A stretch of DNA of 64,000 bases from Apoderus coryli. Taxonomy: Eukaryota > Arthropoda > Insecta > Coleoptera > Attelabidae. Of the stretch, positions 24,260 through 36,882 are shown in pieces. The DNA is taken from contig OU452203.1 of assembly GCA_911728435.2 (NCBI GenBank), positions 23,624,134 through 23,688,133 of the forward strand, in the 5' to 3' direction. A model generated the notes under the pieces. That model was not told where the DNA came from. It saw only the letters and a list, made by a program, of their open reading frames with translations, and did no database searches. Positions within the stretch are counted from its first letter, which is position 1. Each line of letters opens with the position of its first letter. Made by a program: the position numbers and the translations under genes.

Positions 24260-27200
24260 ATGGCCTTAAAGAATCAAGTAGGCCAAAGTAAGTACATAAT
24301 CGATAATTTTATTATTGATTTGTTAATATTTGTGTATGACGGCATTGCAAATAGCATTTATTAGTCATTATTATAAATAATAATAAATAAACTCCAAATT
24401 TTTCTCTTTCTAATAACAATGTATATCTTTTTTTGAAGAAATTATGAATGAGGTGATTAAACACAAGGTGAGTAAAAAAAATGGACCTACACCTACAGGG
24501 ACGGCTCACAGCAATCCAGCAGGGGTGGAATGGCGTGTTTTGGTTGTGGATCAGTTGGCTATGCGCATGGTATCGGCTTGTTGTAAAATGCATGACATTT
24601 CTGCCGAGGGTATTACACGTAAGTAACTTCAAATCTTGTCATATATTAATAAATGTATTCCAGTAAAACTAATCACTCTATTACAATGCTGTTTTAGTGG
24701 TGGAGAGTATCAACAAAAAACGTGAGCCATTGCCTAGTATGGAGGCGTTGTATCTTATAACGCCCTCACCTGAGTCCGTACATGCGCTTATGGATGATTT
24801 CGATTCGAAAAACATCCAAATGTACAAAGCGGCGCATGCATTTTTCACCGAAGGTAGTTAAAATGACTTTTACTTAATGAATTTAATTAATAAACTTTTA
24901 CTAGCATGCCCGGACATGTTAATCAACAAATTGGCCAAACATCGTGTGGGGAAATTCATCAAAACTTTGAAAGAAATTAATATCGCATTTATACCGAACG
25001 AGGCACAGGTAGAAAATAGAAACAAAAAATAACTTGTACCTAACTCTAAACGCAAAACAGCTAAAATCTAAAAGAATAATTGAACAGATACGTAGAACAT
25101 AGTTTTACAAAATATTCGTACGTAAAATTGTTTATAAACGACAAAAGTAACTTGATGAGTTTGAACTTGTGTAACTCAAAATGTTTGTAGAATCAATGTG
25201 AGATTGCTTGTTCAAATATGGATGTGGTTTCCAACTGTATGCATACGCGATATGATCAAAAAAATTGTGTTAGTTTTATAACATTGAATTATGCATTCGG
25301 TTGGGTATCGATAAAACTATTTTCTACATGTATTTTTCTTCTCTGTGGGGTCTGTTTGATATGATTTCACTGGTGGTGGTTACCATACGGGTGTTGTTAC
25401 TAAGTAGTGATGATTTTTTTTTTGTCTATTTTTCTAGTCTGTCCGGAGGAGTTGTTCAATGAACTGTGCAAATCTGCAGCTGCTAGAAAAATAAAAACGT
25501 TGAAAGAGATCAACATTGCTTTTTTGCCATATGAATCGCAGGTGTGAGGCTACTAATATTAATGCCGCTTATTCTGTTACTCATATTATTTGCTTGCATG
25601 TTTTATTTTAAGTAATTTGACTAGTTTCTGTCGCAATTGAGCATTTTTTCTTGTCCTATGGCGGAGTAAGACGGTGTGACCGTTTCCATTTGTTATTATG
25701 TAAGAATTTGGTGGAAGACATATTCCATCATTGGTGTATAACAAAAAATTAAACAAATGCACCAAAAATATATGCGTATTATTGACACATGATAATTTGA
25801 TTTAGGTATTTTCATTGGATTCTCCGGATACGTTTAAATTCACTTATAATCCTGCGTATGCTCATATGCGCACTGCCAACATGGAACGTATGGCCGAACA
25901 AATTGCTACTTTATGTGCAACATTAGGTGAATATCCTAACGTTAGATACCGCAGGTAAATGACTAATAAATATGTCTGACTAAAACATGCCTTAACATTA
26001 CTACTTTCTAGTGATTGGGATAAAAACGTAGAGTTCGCTCAGTTAATCCAGCAGAAACTAGATGCATACAAGGCGGACGAACCTACGATGGGTGAGGGTG
26101 TCGAAAAAGCTCGTTCTCAGCTTATAATTTTCGATCGAGGCTTCGATTGTGTATCACCCCTTCTACATGAACTCACATTCCAAGCCATGGCATACGATCT
26201 GCTGGAGATTGAAAATGACGTGTACAAATATGAAGCAACAGCGGGAGCGGCTAAAAAAGAAGTTCTTCTAGACGAAAACGATGATATGTGGGTGGAATTA
26301 CGTCATCAGCATATCGCTGTTGTGTCGCAAAGCGTAACTAAAAACTTGAAGAAGTTTACGGACTCTAAACGGATGACTGCCAGCGATAAACAATCTATGA
26401 AGGACTTGTCAACGATGATTAAGAAGATGCCGCAATACCAGAAGGAACTGTCCAAGTATGCGACTCACTTGCAGTTGGCCGAGGATTGTATGAAAGAGTA
26501 TCAAGGATATGTCGATAAATTGTGTAAAGTTGAACAGGTGAGTGTCTAAATTATTCTGGCAGATGTGTGATGATTGGAAAGATTTTTCTCATTTTATCAG
26601 TCTTAAGATTTATTTTTTCAAAGTAGTGACAACAAATACCGATTAATTTCAAGATTTTCGCAATTTTAAAAATTCTAATTCTTAATTTTATCCCCAAAAT
26701 AATGGAAATAATGTAACTGTTTAGTTCAGATACATGATCGTCGTCAACTACTACGCTTGACTGGTTAGATTTAAACTACTTACTACTGACTAATTTTAGG
26801 ATCTGGCTATGGGTACGGATGCTGAAGGGGAAAAAATCAAAGACCACATGCGAAACATTGTACCGATTTTGTTGGATCCTAAAATCACTGAGGAAAGTGA
26901 CAAAATGCGTATCATCGCTTTGTACGCAATGACTAAGAATGGCATCACCGAGGAGAATTTGTCGAAGCTAGCGACCCATGCTCAGATCAAGGATAAACAA
27001 ACCATCGCAAATTTGCAGTATTTGGGTGTGAATGTTATAAATGACGTAAGTATTTTTTTTAGACCTAAATCGCTGTTTTCCGTTGTTAAATTTCGTTCAA
27101 AAGTTACAACAGCCTTAGATATATCAGATAATCCACCCTCTCCCCCTAGTACCTACCTAACTATCAGACAGACACCTTACTTATACCTCAACCCGATATT

Positions 27201-28041
27201 TTCCAGGGTGGCAAGCGTCCTAAACCGTATACCGTACCGAGAAAGGAACGCATTACAGAACAAACATACCAGATGTCACGTTGGACTCCAGTTATCAAAG
27301 ATATCATGGAGGATTGTATTGAAGACAAATTGGATCCTAAGCATTTCCCATTTTTAGCGGGCAGGGCTCAAACTACATCCTATCACGCACCCTCTAGGTG
27401 AGTTTCTACTTTAAAACTACGCTTAAATCATGGCGACTTGTGTCACATTCTACCTGTACAGCGTGGAAGGAGAAAAAAAAAATTATTTTCGTTACAGTAC
27501 CTTTACGAATTGCCCTGTAATAAAACAGGTTAGTACTACATCTTATTATTATTATTATTTCAAATAACAAACAAGTTATAAGGCATAAAAGAAATCGACC
27601 AAAATTGAGAATCGCTACTTAGCGGCTTAGCCGTTACAGATAGCTAAATTTCGTTTGCACGAGTGAGCTTTTAAAATTTGAGTAAAATTAATATTTTAAT
27701 AGTTGTACATTGGCTCAATAATTAATTGATCCTCAATTAGCTGTGGTAATATTTGGAGCCACTTTGGAATCATAATATTTATGCCTTTTGTGGAACTTAG
27801 AGGTGGCGATTTATTTACTTTCAGCGTTCGTTACGGTCACTGGCATAAGGATAAAGGTCAACAAACTGTCAAAAATGTGCCTCGTCTGATTGTGTTCATA
27901 GTCGGCGGTATGTCATTCTCAGAAATTCGATGCGCCTACGAAGTGACAAATGCCGTCAAAAACTGGGAAGTCATTATAGGCTCATCGCACATTTTGACAC
28001 CGCAAAGCTTCCTCAGTCATTTGGCCGAACTATCCGGCTAG
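24260..28041 (+). CDS. Rop: Rop / Munc18-1 (STXBP1-type Sec1/Munc18 protein), 598 aa
   Basis: SM-family protein that clasps syntaxin and primes SNARE-mediated secretion and neurotransmitter release at the plasma membrane. Exons: 24260-24287, 24439-24618, 24698-24853, then either 24905-25008 or 25438-25541, 25806-25954, 26012-26537, 26800-27045, 27207-27397, 27825-28041. Phases agree; 598 residues is the normal length. Family landmarks: MNEVIKHKV and [20 protein letters not shown] near the N-terminus, [19 protein letters not shown] mid-protein, RYGHWHKDK and [10 protein letters not shown] near the C-terminus. A short Pro/Gly/Thr insertion follows VSKKNG in domain 1. AATAAATAAA lies 46 bp after the stop. 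The N-terminal exon of 28 nt is chosen because it supplies MALKNQVGQ in phase. Confidence 0.95.
24905..25008 (+). CDS. Rop: Rop alternative exon 4a (mutually exclusive with 4b)
   Basis: 104 nt with the same entry and exit phase as the exon at 25438-25541. It encodes residues 122-156 (starts [16 protein letters not shown]). It is identical to 4b at 20 of 35 positions, including [10 protein letters not shown]. Using both would break the frame because 104 is not a multiple of three, so one must be chosen. Donor GTAGAA, acceptor CTAG. It lies at the domain 1/2 boundary of the SM fold. Splicing itself is inferred, not observed. Confidence 0.82.
25438..25541 (+). CDS. Rop: Rop exon 4b (canonical-looking version)
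   Basis: 104 nt, encoding [18 protein letters not shown] followed by the conserved [16 protein letters not shown]. This is the version that best matches the usual Munc18-1/Rop sequence in this segment. It lies 429 bp after exon 4a. Acceptor TTTTCTAG, donor GTGTGA (weak). Confidence 0.85.
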
Positions 28042-28992
28042 AAAAAGGTCACTTTCAACATTCCGAACACTGTATTAATCAATGATGAATAAATAAAGAG
28101 CCATTTGACAGTTCTTATTATATTAATTCCGACAGACTTCACGTCAATTTTGGCACAGACATTAACATCTGTCAGAAATGATTCTTTCCGATTTAGAATG
28201 TATGTAAGTAGTTAGTTTATTGCTTAAAATAATATTCCAAAGTGTAATTGTACTTATTAATAGTTTTTAATTTTGTTAATAGTTATTTGTTATTTGTTTG
28301 TTGAGATTAATAATTAAAATATTTATTTAAAATAATATTGATGTCAATTTAACACATTATAAAAAATTAAACTTACAATAATAATAATAATAATAATTAC
28401 CTATTATTGTAGTTATTGAGAAAATAAATAAATGTATAGTTAGAGTACTGTGTGTTATATTTTCCATGTATAAAAACAAAATAATTAAATACAAAAGAAA
28501 CGAATCTAAGTACCTACCTATATATAATAATTGATATTTCAAAAGCTTTTGAATGATAGATACCTAGGTACTTACTTATCATTTCAAATATTCAATTCTC
28601 CTCCACCAGTTATTTCATGTGTCTATTATTGTTTCTAAATTTTGATCCTTTTAACCAAAGGACGCGATGCAACATTCGCTCTGACTGTAAATTTGGCAAG
28701 TTCATCACACTGAAAGTACCTACTATTGTCTTGTCATTTTTTCAAATTGGAAAAAACAAGGCCTATATTGCCCATAACGCATACAATGTGCCAGAGTCGA
28801 GTGTGAAAACAATGCACATTCTTGCAAATTAGCGAACGTGTGAATATTTGCAAAATTCGTGTCATTTATTCATGTTTCATTAATAATTTTAAAATCAATA
28901 GTATTTTTTCTTTTAGTTTATTATTTATCTTAATCAAATTGTACAAAACTTAATTATAATTAATAAAACAACAATTTAACAATAACAAAAAA
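28042..28992. other. Convergent 3' intergenic region, Rop / NRF
   Basis: AT-rich region holding the Rop 3'UTR (AATAAATAAA at about 28088) and the NRF-like gene's 3' flank on the other strand. There is an (AAT)n microsatellite near 28378-28399. The 71-codon plus frame at 28617-28832 has no recognisable motif. Nothing else is supported. Confidence 0.5.
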
Positions 28993-31900
28993 TTACAATA
29001 ATATTTTTAACAAATTCACTACAGGCACTTCGTACGCCAACGATATTAGAAACGCTACTAAAAATGACATGACACAATTCCCAAAGAATATAACAACCTA
29101 GAAAAGAAACAAAAATTACAATAAGCAATTCATAACATTTAAGATTTTTACCAGAAACTCTTACCGCTAATGCGTTATGAAGAGGAAGAGTTCCATCTAG
29201 GACGAAACTGGTGAGACACATCAATACAGGGTGAACAAGATACGTACAATAAGTTAAACGGCTTAAAGGTACGAATAATCGGCAACTTAGAAAACTGTTA
29301 AACGGTCCGCCATACCCTGTGGAACAAGCTAGTGTTAACCAGGCTAGTGATAGCCCCCAACCAGTGTGTCCTAACGCAGCCTAGAGTAAAATGAATTAAT
29401 CATCATGTATAATCAATTATTATTTGATTAAGAGGACTTACGTAAAATGCTGACGTAGGTACGATAAGGCCTTCAGTGCCTAATCCGTAAACTAAACTCG
29501 ATAAACATAATATCGACAGTGGCCAACATACTATTATTATCGATTTCGGCATGACCAAAGTACAATCGATTTTGAACAAATAGTAGCCAAGGGACATGCC
29601 AATGAGGTACGGACCTGGAAATTTTCAAGTAAACTTAAAAAATGTTAATAAATATTTGAAGCATATTTTCTAAACCGCATCTTTATTGAATATGATATGA
29701 TGTAGGTACCTATTATTATGAACAATGGATGTCAAGTCAATTAGTTGCTGCTGGTTTATTTATTATTATTAATGTTTTTTATTTAATATATTTATTAAGT
29801 TGCGAAAATGTGACCCATCTGCGTTCATTCAATAATATAAAATAGGTACTGTACCTACGTAACTACTTACCTACAGAACACGTTGGAAAACAGAAATTCA
29901 AAATTTGATTATGGTATGTATGTGCCTACTTGAATAATGGATATATTCAGGGGCAAACACTTAGCTATTAATAGCAAATGATAATATGAAACACCCTCAA
30001 ATGCTCAAAGCATTTAGTATTAAAACTTTACACAAGTCATCTCCTTACGAGGAGTTATGATATATTTAAAGAAAGGGAAATGATCCACAAATGAACACGG
30101 TAGATTTGTCAACCGTATATGTTTCGAGAATGATAATTATCATCATCAGTGGTACAATATTCATAGAAAGTTACATATCCTTTTCAGAACCAATGTATTT
30201 CGATATGTAACTTTATATGAATAATAGTAGGTACCATTGATGATGAGAATGACGAATCTCAAAATATGTACATAGTTTGGTATAGTTTCACAAATATACA
30301 GTATTCATTTGTGGAGTAGACGTTGAATCATTTCCTTTTAAATTTACACAAGTAGTATTATTGTTATATCTAGTTACTTACCTATACGCATCCATGGTTT
30401 GTCATAAAGTTGATCGAACAGCGCAAAAGGTTCTTCAACTCTAGCGACATAATCATACTTTATTGCTATTAAAAATGTCGTTATCCAGGATAAAACTACG
30501 AGAATAGCCATAGAACTTGCGACAAATTTCAAGTGTTTCATACTTCTAGACAACAAAAAGATATTCGGTAATTATCATTTGTTAAATTAATAGGTGGTCT
30601 TTAGAATGACTTTGTAGGTACTTACTTAACAGCAATTAGAAGTAGAAGACTTGCTAAAATGAAGAATTGTGTATCGTTGGCTATATACCAGGACCACAGC
30701 ATACAGAATTCTGATTGGGGATAGAAATTGTTGATATATAGTGCGTTTCGCCACCAATATTCGCTGCATGTTACGTGATCGATTATGGCTGGTGAAAATA
30801 CGGAATTATTATGCATTAAACGTAAAATGATTTCGTTGATGCCCAGAACGAAAAGATATGCGGGTGTTAGCCGAAGAAATCGATATAAAATCATTAGTAA
30901 GAATTTCCCCAAATCGCGTTTGATAATACTCTTTTCCACATATTTCGACGACGAGTTTCTTTTTTGTTTGGCATCGCTACGGAAGTATGTCAACGTCACT
31001 AGGAGACCGCTGCAAATGCAAAATGGGAAAAATTAGTTAATCAAATGGAAATTCTGTTACTGGCTTACTTACCTGATGAAGAAAAATGTGTCAACTGAGA
31101 AGTTTGCATTGGATATCGTCTGATAGAAAAACCCACGTTCAGTCAATGTCCGCATGGTTTTATTATCAGCTATGCTAAATATCTCTAAATACGTATGGAC
31201 TAGAATGATCCACACAATCGAAAAAAACCTCAAGCCGTGTATACATCGAATAGCATCTATGCTGACATTATTGATATTTAAGATCTTCTTGCCATTATCA
31301 ACTGCGGAAAATGCAAGTAGAATCTGCACCAATTTTGACTTAAAGCAAGATTTTTCTAAAAAAACTCAAATTTTATCAAAAACATTAAAATATACTAGAA
31401 ATGAAAATATGATTGAGCCAATTAATGTGTAGGGAAATGTTAGTAGGTACTTAACTAAATATATACCTACAATTATTTTTAAATAAAGCAAAGTGGTAAT
31501 TAAAATATGCTCACTTTTATTAGGATTTTTATCTTCATTTTGAGTATTTTCGCTATTTCCATTGTCATTTTTATTGTTGGTATTATTATTATTTTCCAAT
31601 TCCATATCCTTCTTATTGATCGTCCTACGCCGGTTTTTCGAATGCTTTATTAGTACCTCCACAATGGACGATACCAATATTAGCGTTATCGTCAATACAA
31701 TTACGCCTCTGAAAATAAGTTATTCAATTATTTCGATTTAGATTAATATTAAAGTTAGTTGTTACCCAATTATATGAACTTTCGGATCGTTCCATAGGAC
31801 ATAGTTACCAGGTACGTTTCGAACGTCCACAATATTTAATGTAGTAGATGAAATATGTTGAATCTGGTCTTGGGAGAGTAGTAGCGATTTGACGTCACTT

Positions 31901-34199
31901 GGAGTGCAAGATTTTGGAAGGCATTGACCGATATTCAATTGTCGTGTCTAATAAAATTAATGATACCTATTTTTAGTTACCAACACGCACTGTAGGTAGG
32001 TAGGTAGGTAGGTACGTACCTACATATCTTAGGGAAAATTTATTCGCATTAATATTATTATTCTGCCAAAACTTTCTGGAGCGGCCTGGTATTCATTCTC
32101 TGCGTATCTGAATACCTATTCGCCAGCTCACAGAAAGAAAATATGTTTTTGGAGGCGTACCTACGTACAAACACAGATGGCTCCCCATTGTCCCTACTAC
32201 TTCCGACACTAAAAATAACTTCCTCCTGAATTCTGCTTATTGCATGCAAGCAGGGATCCTCGCATATCTCGCACAATGATCAGTACCACAGAGTGTCGAT
32301 CGTGGGTACCTACCTACTTACATCACATAGAATCATAGAGGAAATTTTGATACTTCGTTCATTTCTCGCTCTCTTTTTTAACGGGAATATTCATCTGGCT
32401 GCTGAAGCCGTGAATTCAATATCGAAGATTTTGTTTTTGTTGTCAATTAAAACGATGTCAGGCTTATTTGGTGTTCCAAGCCTGAATGTAGGTACCTATT
32501 ATTCTGTGTGTGAAATAAGAAAGTTGATAGCGACTTCCGATATAACCAAAAGTACAAATTTCATCAAATCGAAAGAATCGTATGATTAGTTTTCCCACCC
32601 TGTATAATAGTCGGTTCTAGGTAAATTATTAAAGAATGAAATACTTACACGATTCGCTGAAATAATTTACAATTTAGGTTACGACCGACACTAAAATGCG
32701 TTTAAAACACCATCAAACTTTTACTTTTTATATTACGCTTGTAGAGGTAAGTACCTACCTACCTATTACAAAATATGTACAGGTTGTATAGAGCCACTGG
32801 TACGACAAAACATAACGAACTTTAATGTTGGTATTGCAAATATTTTTCCAATTTAATAGAAAACCAAATAAATTACTTACTACGGGGGTCAAATCATGAT
32901 TAATATTAATTCGCACTTTAGCTACAAAGAATTGAACTGGAAACGGTGGAACGTCGCTGTTGGTGTTAGGATTAGCCAGCTCAATGCATAGGCTATGCGA
33001 TCCAAGCCAATAGTCGTTTCCAAAGAAAAATTTTCCATTGTAATGACCAGATGCGTCAAACACTAGGAAGAAAACACTAAAATTAAAACTAAAAATTGAT
33101 AAGACTATTTTACTTGACGAATGTGGGACCACTCACGCAACTTGGATAAAAAAAGTTTACATTTATACCCTTCAACTACGCCCTAGGAGTCTCAAAAACT
33201 TATCAATTCTTACCAAGTTAATGTCCTGGAGAAAATATAGTCCTATACATAGGTAGGTGGTACTCATGTGTAACATGGCTATTACGCGTATTCACTCACA
33301 TGATTTCGACACTCGCCCGTGGCTCGTATCGCAATTTTGTGAATAATAATAATTGCCCTCGTTATTCACTCGTAGAAAAATATACTATTAGGTATTCACG
33401 TTACACAAATAATTTTCCAATGTTAATTTATAAATAAATTAAATTATTAACTTAACAGTTTTATAATCTACCTTAAAAATTAGTATTTCAAGTGATTAAT
33501 TATTTGGAAATACAATAAGGGAGTTTAAAGCTGTTTTTAGTTTATTTTAAATAAGTCCGATTTAAAAAAGAAGCAGCGTATAATATTTAGGTCAATTGCT
33601 TTTTAAGAAATCATTATGGTTATTTTGATTTTAACTGGATTACTTTATCATTGCATAATAGGTAGATAGCTAAGTCTGATATAATATGTAAGTGAACAGG
33701 TAGGTAGGTAGGTAAGTCCCTACTACCTACCATATGAAACTGGTTATCCTTAATGGTGAAATTTGACTTCCTTAAAGTAGGTAAATGTTATGACGGATAT
33801 TATGTAATTTATTGGTTAAATAAGTAATTGACACTTACTCTTAGTTGCCCATGGTTCACCACTACGTAATTTTAAGACAAATGTATTAATTTCTTGAATA
33901 CATTCTTTTTTTTGCGTAAAATTCGTCGAAAAAACATCCCATTCGTGTTGGTCGTACAACTGGGCGAATAATTGCATCACACGTTTCGTTTTTTCACTGG
34001 TAACATCATCAGATATTATACTATTTTTAAGTTTAACAATTTGCAGGGTTTCACCACCAGAGGGCACAGGAAACTGAATGCCATTTGAAAGATATGAGAG
34101 ATCTGAAGAGTTATAAGTGTATTTGGCGGTTGTGGGTCCCGCAAAGGATCCTGTGGTACACCACACTATACTTAACACTACCGAAATAAATTTTGACAT
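28993..34199 (-). CDS. NRF-6-like (nose resistant to fluoxetine) membrane acyltransferase, 10 exons, 747 aa
   Basis: Multi-pass protein with an N-terminal NRF domain and a C-terminal acyltransferase-3 domain; nrf-6 relatives in C. elegans act in lipid/drug uptake from the gut. Exons: 33839-34199, 32881-33062, 31766-31947, 31515-31708, 31073-31355, 30626-31009, 30382-30545, 29442-29614, 29165-29380, 28993-29097; all phases match. Seen: signal peptide (MSKFISVVLSIVWCTTGSFAG), EPWATK-MFDASG across the exon 1/2 join, GSHSLC and QCLPKSC in the luminal NRF domain, a first membrane segment, an Asn/Lys/Asp-rich cytoplasmic linker, CIHGLRFFSIVWIILVHTY opening the acyltransferase domain, FSVDTFFFIS, then repeated hydrophobic segments including RLTYCTYLVHPVL. 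An in-frame ATG at 34217 would add six residues. Substrate is unknown. Confidence 0.92.
30076..30335. mobile_element. Fold-back (long inverted-repeat) element in an NRF intron
   Basis: Two imperfect arms, 30076-30178 and 30203-30335, are reverse complements around a 24-bp loop. Matching blocks are GGAAATGAT, CCACAAATGAA, ATCATCA(G/A)TGGTAC, ATTCATA and AAAGTTACATAT. The right arm carries extra bases. There is no coding. It resembles a fold-back MITE; a hairpin could form in the pre-mRNA. No target duplication was resolved. Confidence 0.65.
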
Positions 34200-34500
34200 G
34201 TTCTTAAATTGGTACATGTAGTTAGTTTAATTTGAATGTGTTCATTTTTACTTTTAATCGATTATTTAATACTGCACTGCACAGAAGAAATCATGAATTA
34301 CTACACTACTCTCTACGAAGTACTACTTCTTGTGTTGTTTGTGTCTTGCTTGTGGTGCAGAATAAATTCTTTGGCTGGCGAGTAACTTTCGATTTTGACG
34401 TAATATGAATGAGGAGTAATATTGGACAAAACGAGTTTTCGGTGAAATGTATATAGGGTGTTAAAATAAAACATTGAACGACGGAAGCGACGTAAGAATT

Positions 34501-34912
34501 ACCTAATACGAGGGTTGCTATTGATGTATTGAGAATAGAAAGAACAAACGAATTAATTTTATCAAAAATATGTTTATTGCTATTTAAAATATTCTCTTTT
34601 ACTTTTGCATGCGATGAAACCACCCCTCAAAGCACTTTGCCCAGTCAGAAGAGGATAGCTCTAAAACATGGTTTTTGAAGGCCTCGACCGCTTCTTCGGG
34701 CGATGAAAATCGTTGTCCACGCAGTTTATTTTTAATTAGTGACAATAAGAAGAAATAATTGGGTGCCAAGTCGGGGCTGTAAGGTGGATGACCCATCAAT
34801 TCGATCTTTTGCGTGTCCAATTACTCATTTGTTGCAAGTGATGTGCGTGAGCTCGCATTGTTGTGATGCAACACGATTGATTCATTATTGATCTGCTTTA
34901 CAGCAATAGGTT
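34501..34912 (-). pseudogene. Decayed D34D mariner, C-terminal transposase fragment
   Basis: Minus-strand frame 34599-34820 carries the classic mariner C-terminus (MGHPPYSPDLAPNYFF, RGQRFSSPEEAVEAF, HRMQK). Upstream, LHHNNASSRTS aligns with the second catalytic block but has Asn where the catalytic Asp should be, followed by an in-frame stop before LDTQKIEL. The end near 34501 (ACCTAATACGAGGGTTGCTA) looks like one terminal inverted repeat. The N-terminal half and other end are gone. It is a different family from the intact mariner at 9986-11278. Confidence 0.8.
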
Positions 34913-36000
34913 AATTTTAATATTTAACTCCATAATTCTCGATAAAATTACGTTTAAAATGTAACCACTTAGGTAGTTGGTATATATAACGCTTATTGAT
35001 ACTTTTAGAACTTAATTTACATAAACGTCGGTGTCGTCAGTGGTAGCGTGCTCTGGTATTTTTTTTATTTCTAATTCTTGAATAAACTAATTTGTTAGGT
35101 TAGTTTATTGGAAATAATATATACGTATAATACAACAATAATAATTAAAATTATGTTTCGGTACGCAGGCCATATATATTATATTATATCTGTCGATTTT
35201 TTATTAAATTAGTAGATACAACGTTTAACACACTACTTCACATTCACGATTTTGAAATTAATTTTTCGCTCTGTATAAGCATTACGTAAGTACCTACCTA
35301 GTAGGCTAAGTAATTCACATATGCACATAAATATAGGTACCTATATAATAATATCTGAATTTATTATTTATTTAGTTTAAAAATACGTCACTGTGAAAGT
35401 AGTAGTGTCAATACCATTAATGAAATTTGCGAAATTTTTTTTATTATTGTTAGTGTATAAACACACACACACACACACACTATTTTCTCGTGGAAAATCC
35501 TGTATTCTTATTAGATAATAGATAACATAGGTATAGGTACATTAAAGAATCCAATAGGTATTTGAATGTTGGATGTATTGCTTATTAATTGCAAGAGTGA
35601 CATTTAATGTCATTATCTGTAACTACATACCATATAGGCTGAGGTATTCCCTCCAAAACATTCAATCAACTGTTACCTATCTACACAGTGTAACATTGAA
35701 AATAATTAAATTTGTCAATATGTTTCTTATTATAAACGATGCTTCAAGATAAATTCTGCGTCAAATATATACTAGCTAACGTTTCGGTGATCATGCTGTC
35801 GCCTACTTCAGAGCAAATTTGCGTGAAAGCGGTTAAACTGAACAATATTGCTGTTGTTGGCGACTCTTAGAATAATTGAAATAAATATATTGTCAGAAAC
35901 ATACTGTATATATTATATTAATTTAAAGATCAGCATATCAGGTGCTCATAGTAACTAATCGAAAAAAGTTGTCCGGAGATCTCCGACATTATGGAAGAGG
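34913..36000. other. AT-rich intergenic sequence with (CA)n microsatellite
   Basis: No gene is seen. A pure (AC)10 run occupies about 35461-35480. TACCTACCTAGTAGG-type dispersed motifs recur at about 35291 and 35336. The region separates the gene cluster from the satellite zone. Confidence 0.5.
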
Positions 36001-36003
36001 GAG

Positions 36004-36350
36004 AGAAACATATGTTCTTCTTCTGCGCGATCGTTAGGGGATTCAACAGACACAGAGGCGATTTTGGTAGCAGATGAGTCTCCTAAACAAAGAACAAAAA
36101 GGCCCCGGAGCGAGGAAAGTAAAACTGATTACCAAAAATCACAATCTGAACAGCATAGGGTAATGGACAAATTTGTAGAGGATGTTATAGACAGAGTACG
36201 AAAGCTCCTAGTTATCACTAAAGCCGTAACAACCACAAAGGTGGAAGTTAAACGGGCAATAGAGGAACTGACATCAAGAATGACTCTATCTCGTCTGATT
36301 CTGACTAGTCTGACTCGGACTCGTATGACGCGGACTCGACGGACTTTTTA
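36004..36350 (+). pseudogene. Possible LINE ORF1 (gag-like) remnant
   Basis: An open stretch reads GDSTDTEAILVADESPKQRT, then a charged region and DKFVEDVIDRVRKLLV, TKVEVKRAIEELTSRM, before degenerating into Ser/Thr/Arg-rich sequence and a stop at 36349. Charged, helical segments of this style occur in ORF1 proteins of insect non-LTR retrotransposons. There is no zinc knuckle and no RT nearby. Assignment is tentative. Confidence 0.3.
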
Positions 36351-36882
36351 ATAAGTCCTCGTAGATATGGGGTGCGACGCCTCGTTATAAACGATTTCTC
36401 ATCCTGAATCCATTGGTATAAAGAAAACCTTACATTTATTTGCAAGAAACGGAATAAAAAAGCTTCAAAAGATAGCAGCCAAAACCCTCCTGATGGTGAA
36501 AAATTAATAACTCCGAAACTATTGAGCCTGCCATATCGGGCTTTCTAGAACCAGCAACATCTGATGGTATACTGTTTTACAAAAGAGCGAAAAAAAGTCG
36601 ACTATGGCGCCATCTCGTGACTAAAGCTTAAAGCTTTGGGTGTCTAGAAACAGAAACCCATAATCCGTTTTGGCTTAGTTCCGCTATTTTCCAACGGATG
36701 GCCCCACAGTTGTGAAAATTTAGATACAGAATCCTATAATCTGGCTTGTCTTAGTTCCACCCTTTTCCAACAGATGGCGCCACATATCACACAGACAATG
36801 GATGGATAGACTTTTAGAGTGTAATAAAACCAAAATTTTTCATAGTACATTATTTTATTTACAGTTAAACAAAAACAAAAGA
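36351..36882. repeat. Diverged repeats flanking the satellite zone
   Basis: Contains a partial copy (about 36463-36545) of the 165-bp unit found at 36883 onward (TAGCAGCCAAAACCCTCCTG ... GAGCCTGCCATATC). It also has two related copies of another motif at about 36645-36705 and 36715-36785 (AT[A/C]ATC[C/T]G...CTTAGTTCC...TTTTCCAAC[G/A]GATGG). No coding is seen. Confidence 0.6.

Noticed and set aside
27505..27530. Possible extra Rop exon (AG|TACCTTTACG...AAACAG|GTTAGT)
   Set aside because: It would enter in phase but exit in a phase incompatible with the final exon at 27825, so it would break the C-terminus.
32058..32276. 72-codon minus-strand ORF with several Cys, inside an NRF intron
   Set aside because: No family motif recognised, no well-placed splice sites in phase with the NRF exons, and the flanking exons already join in frame without it.
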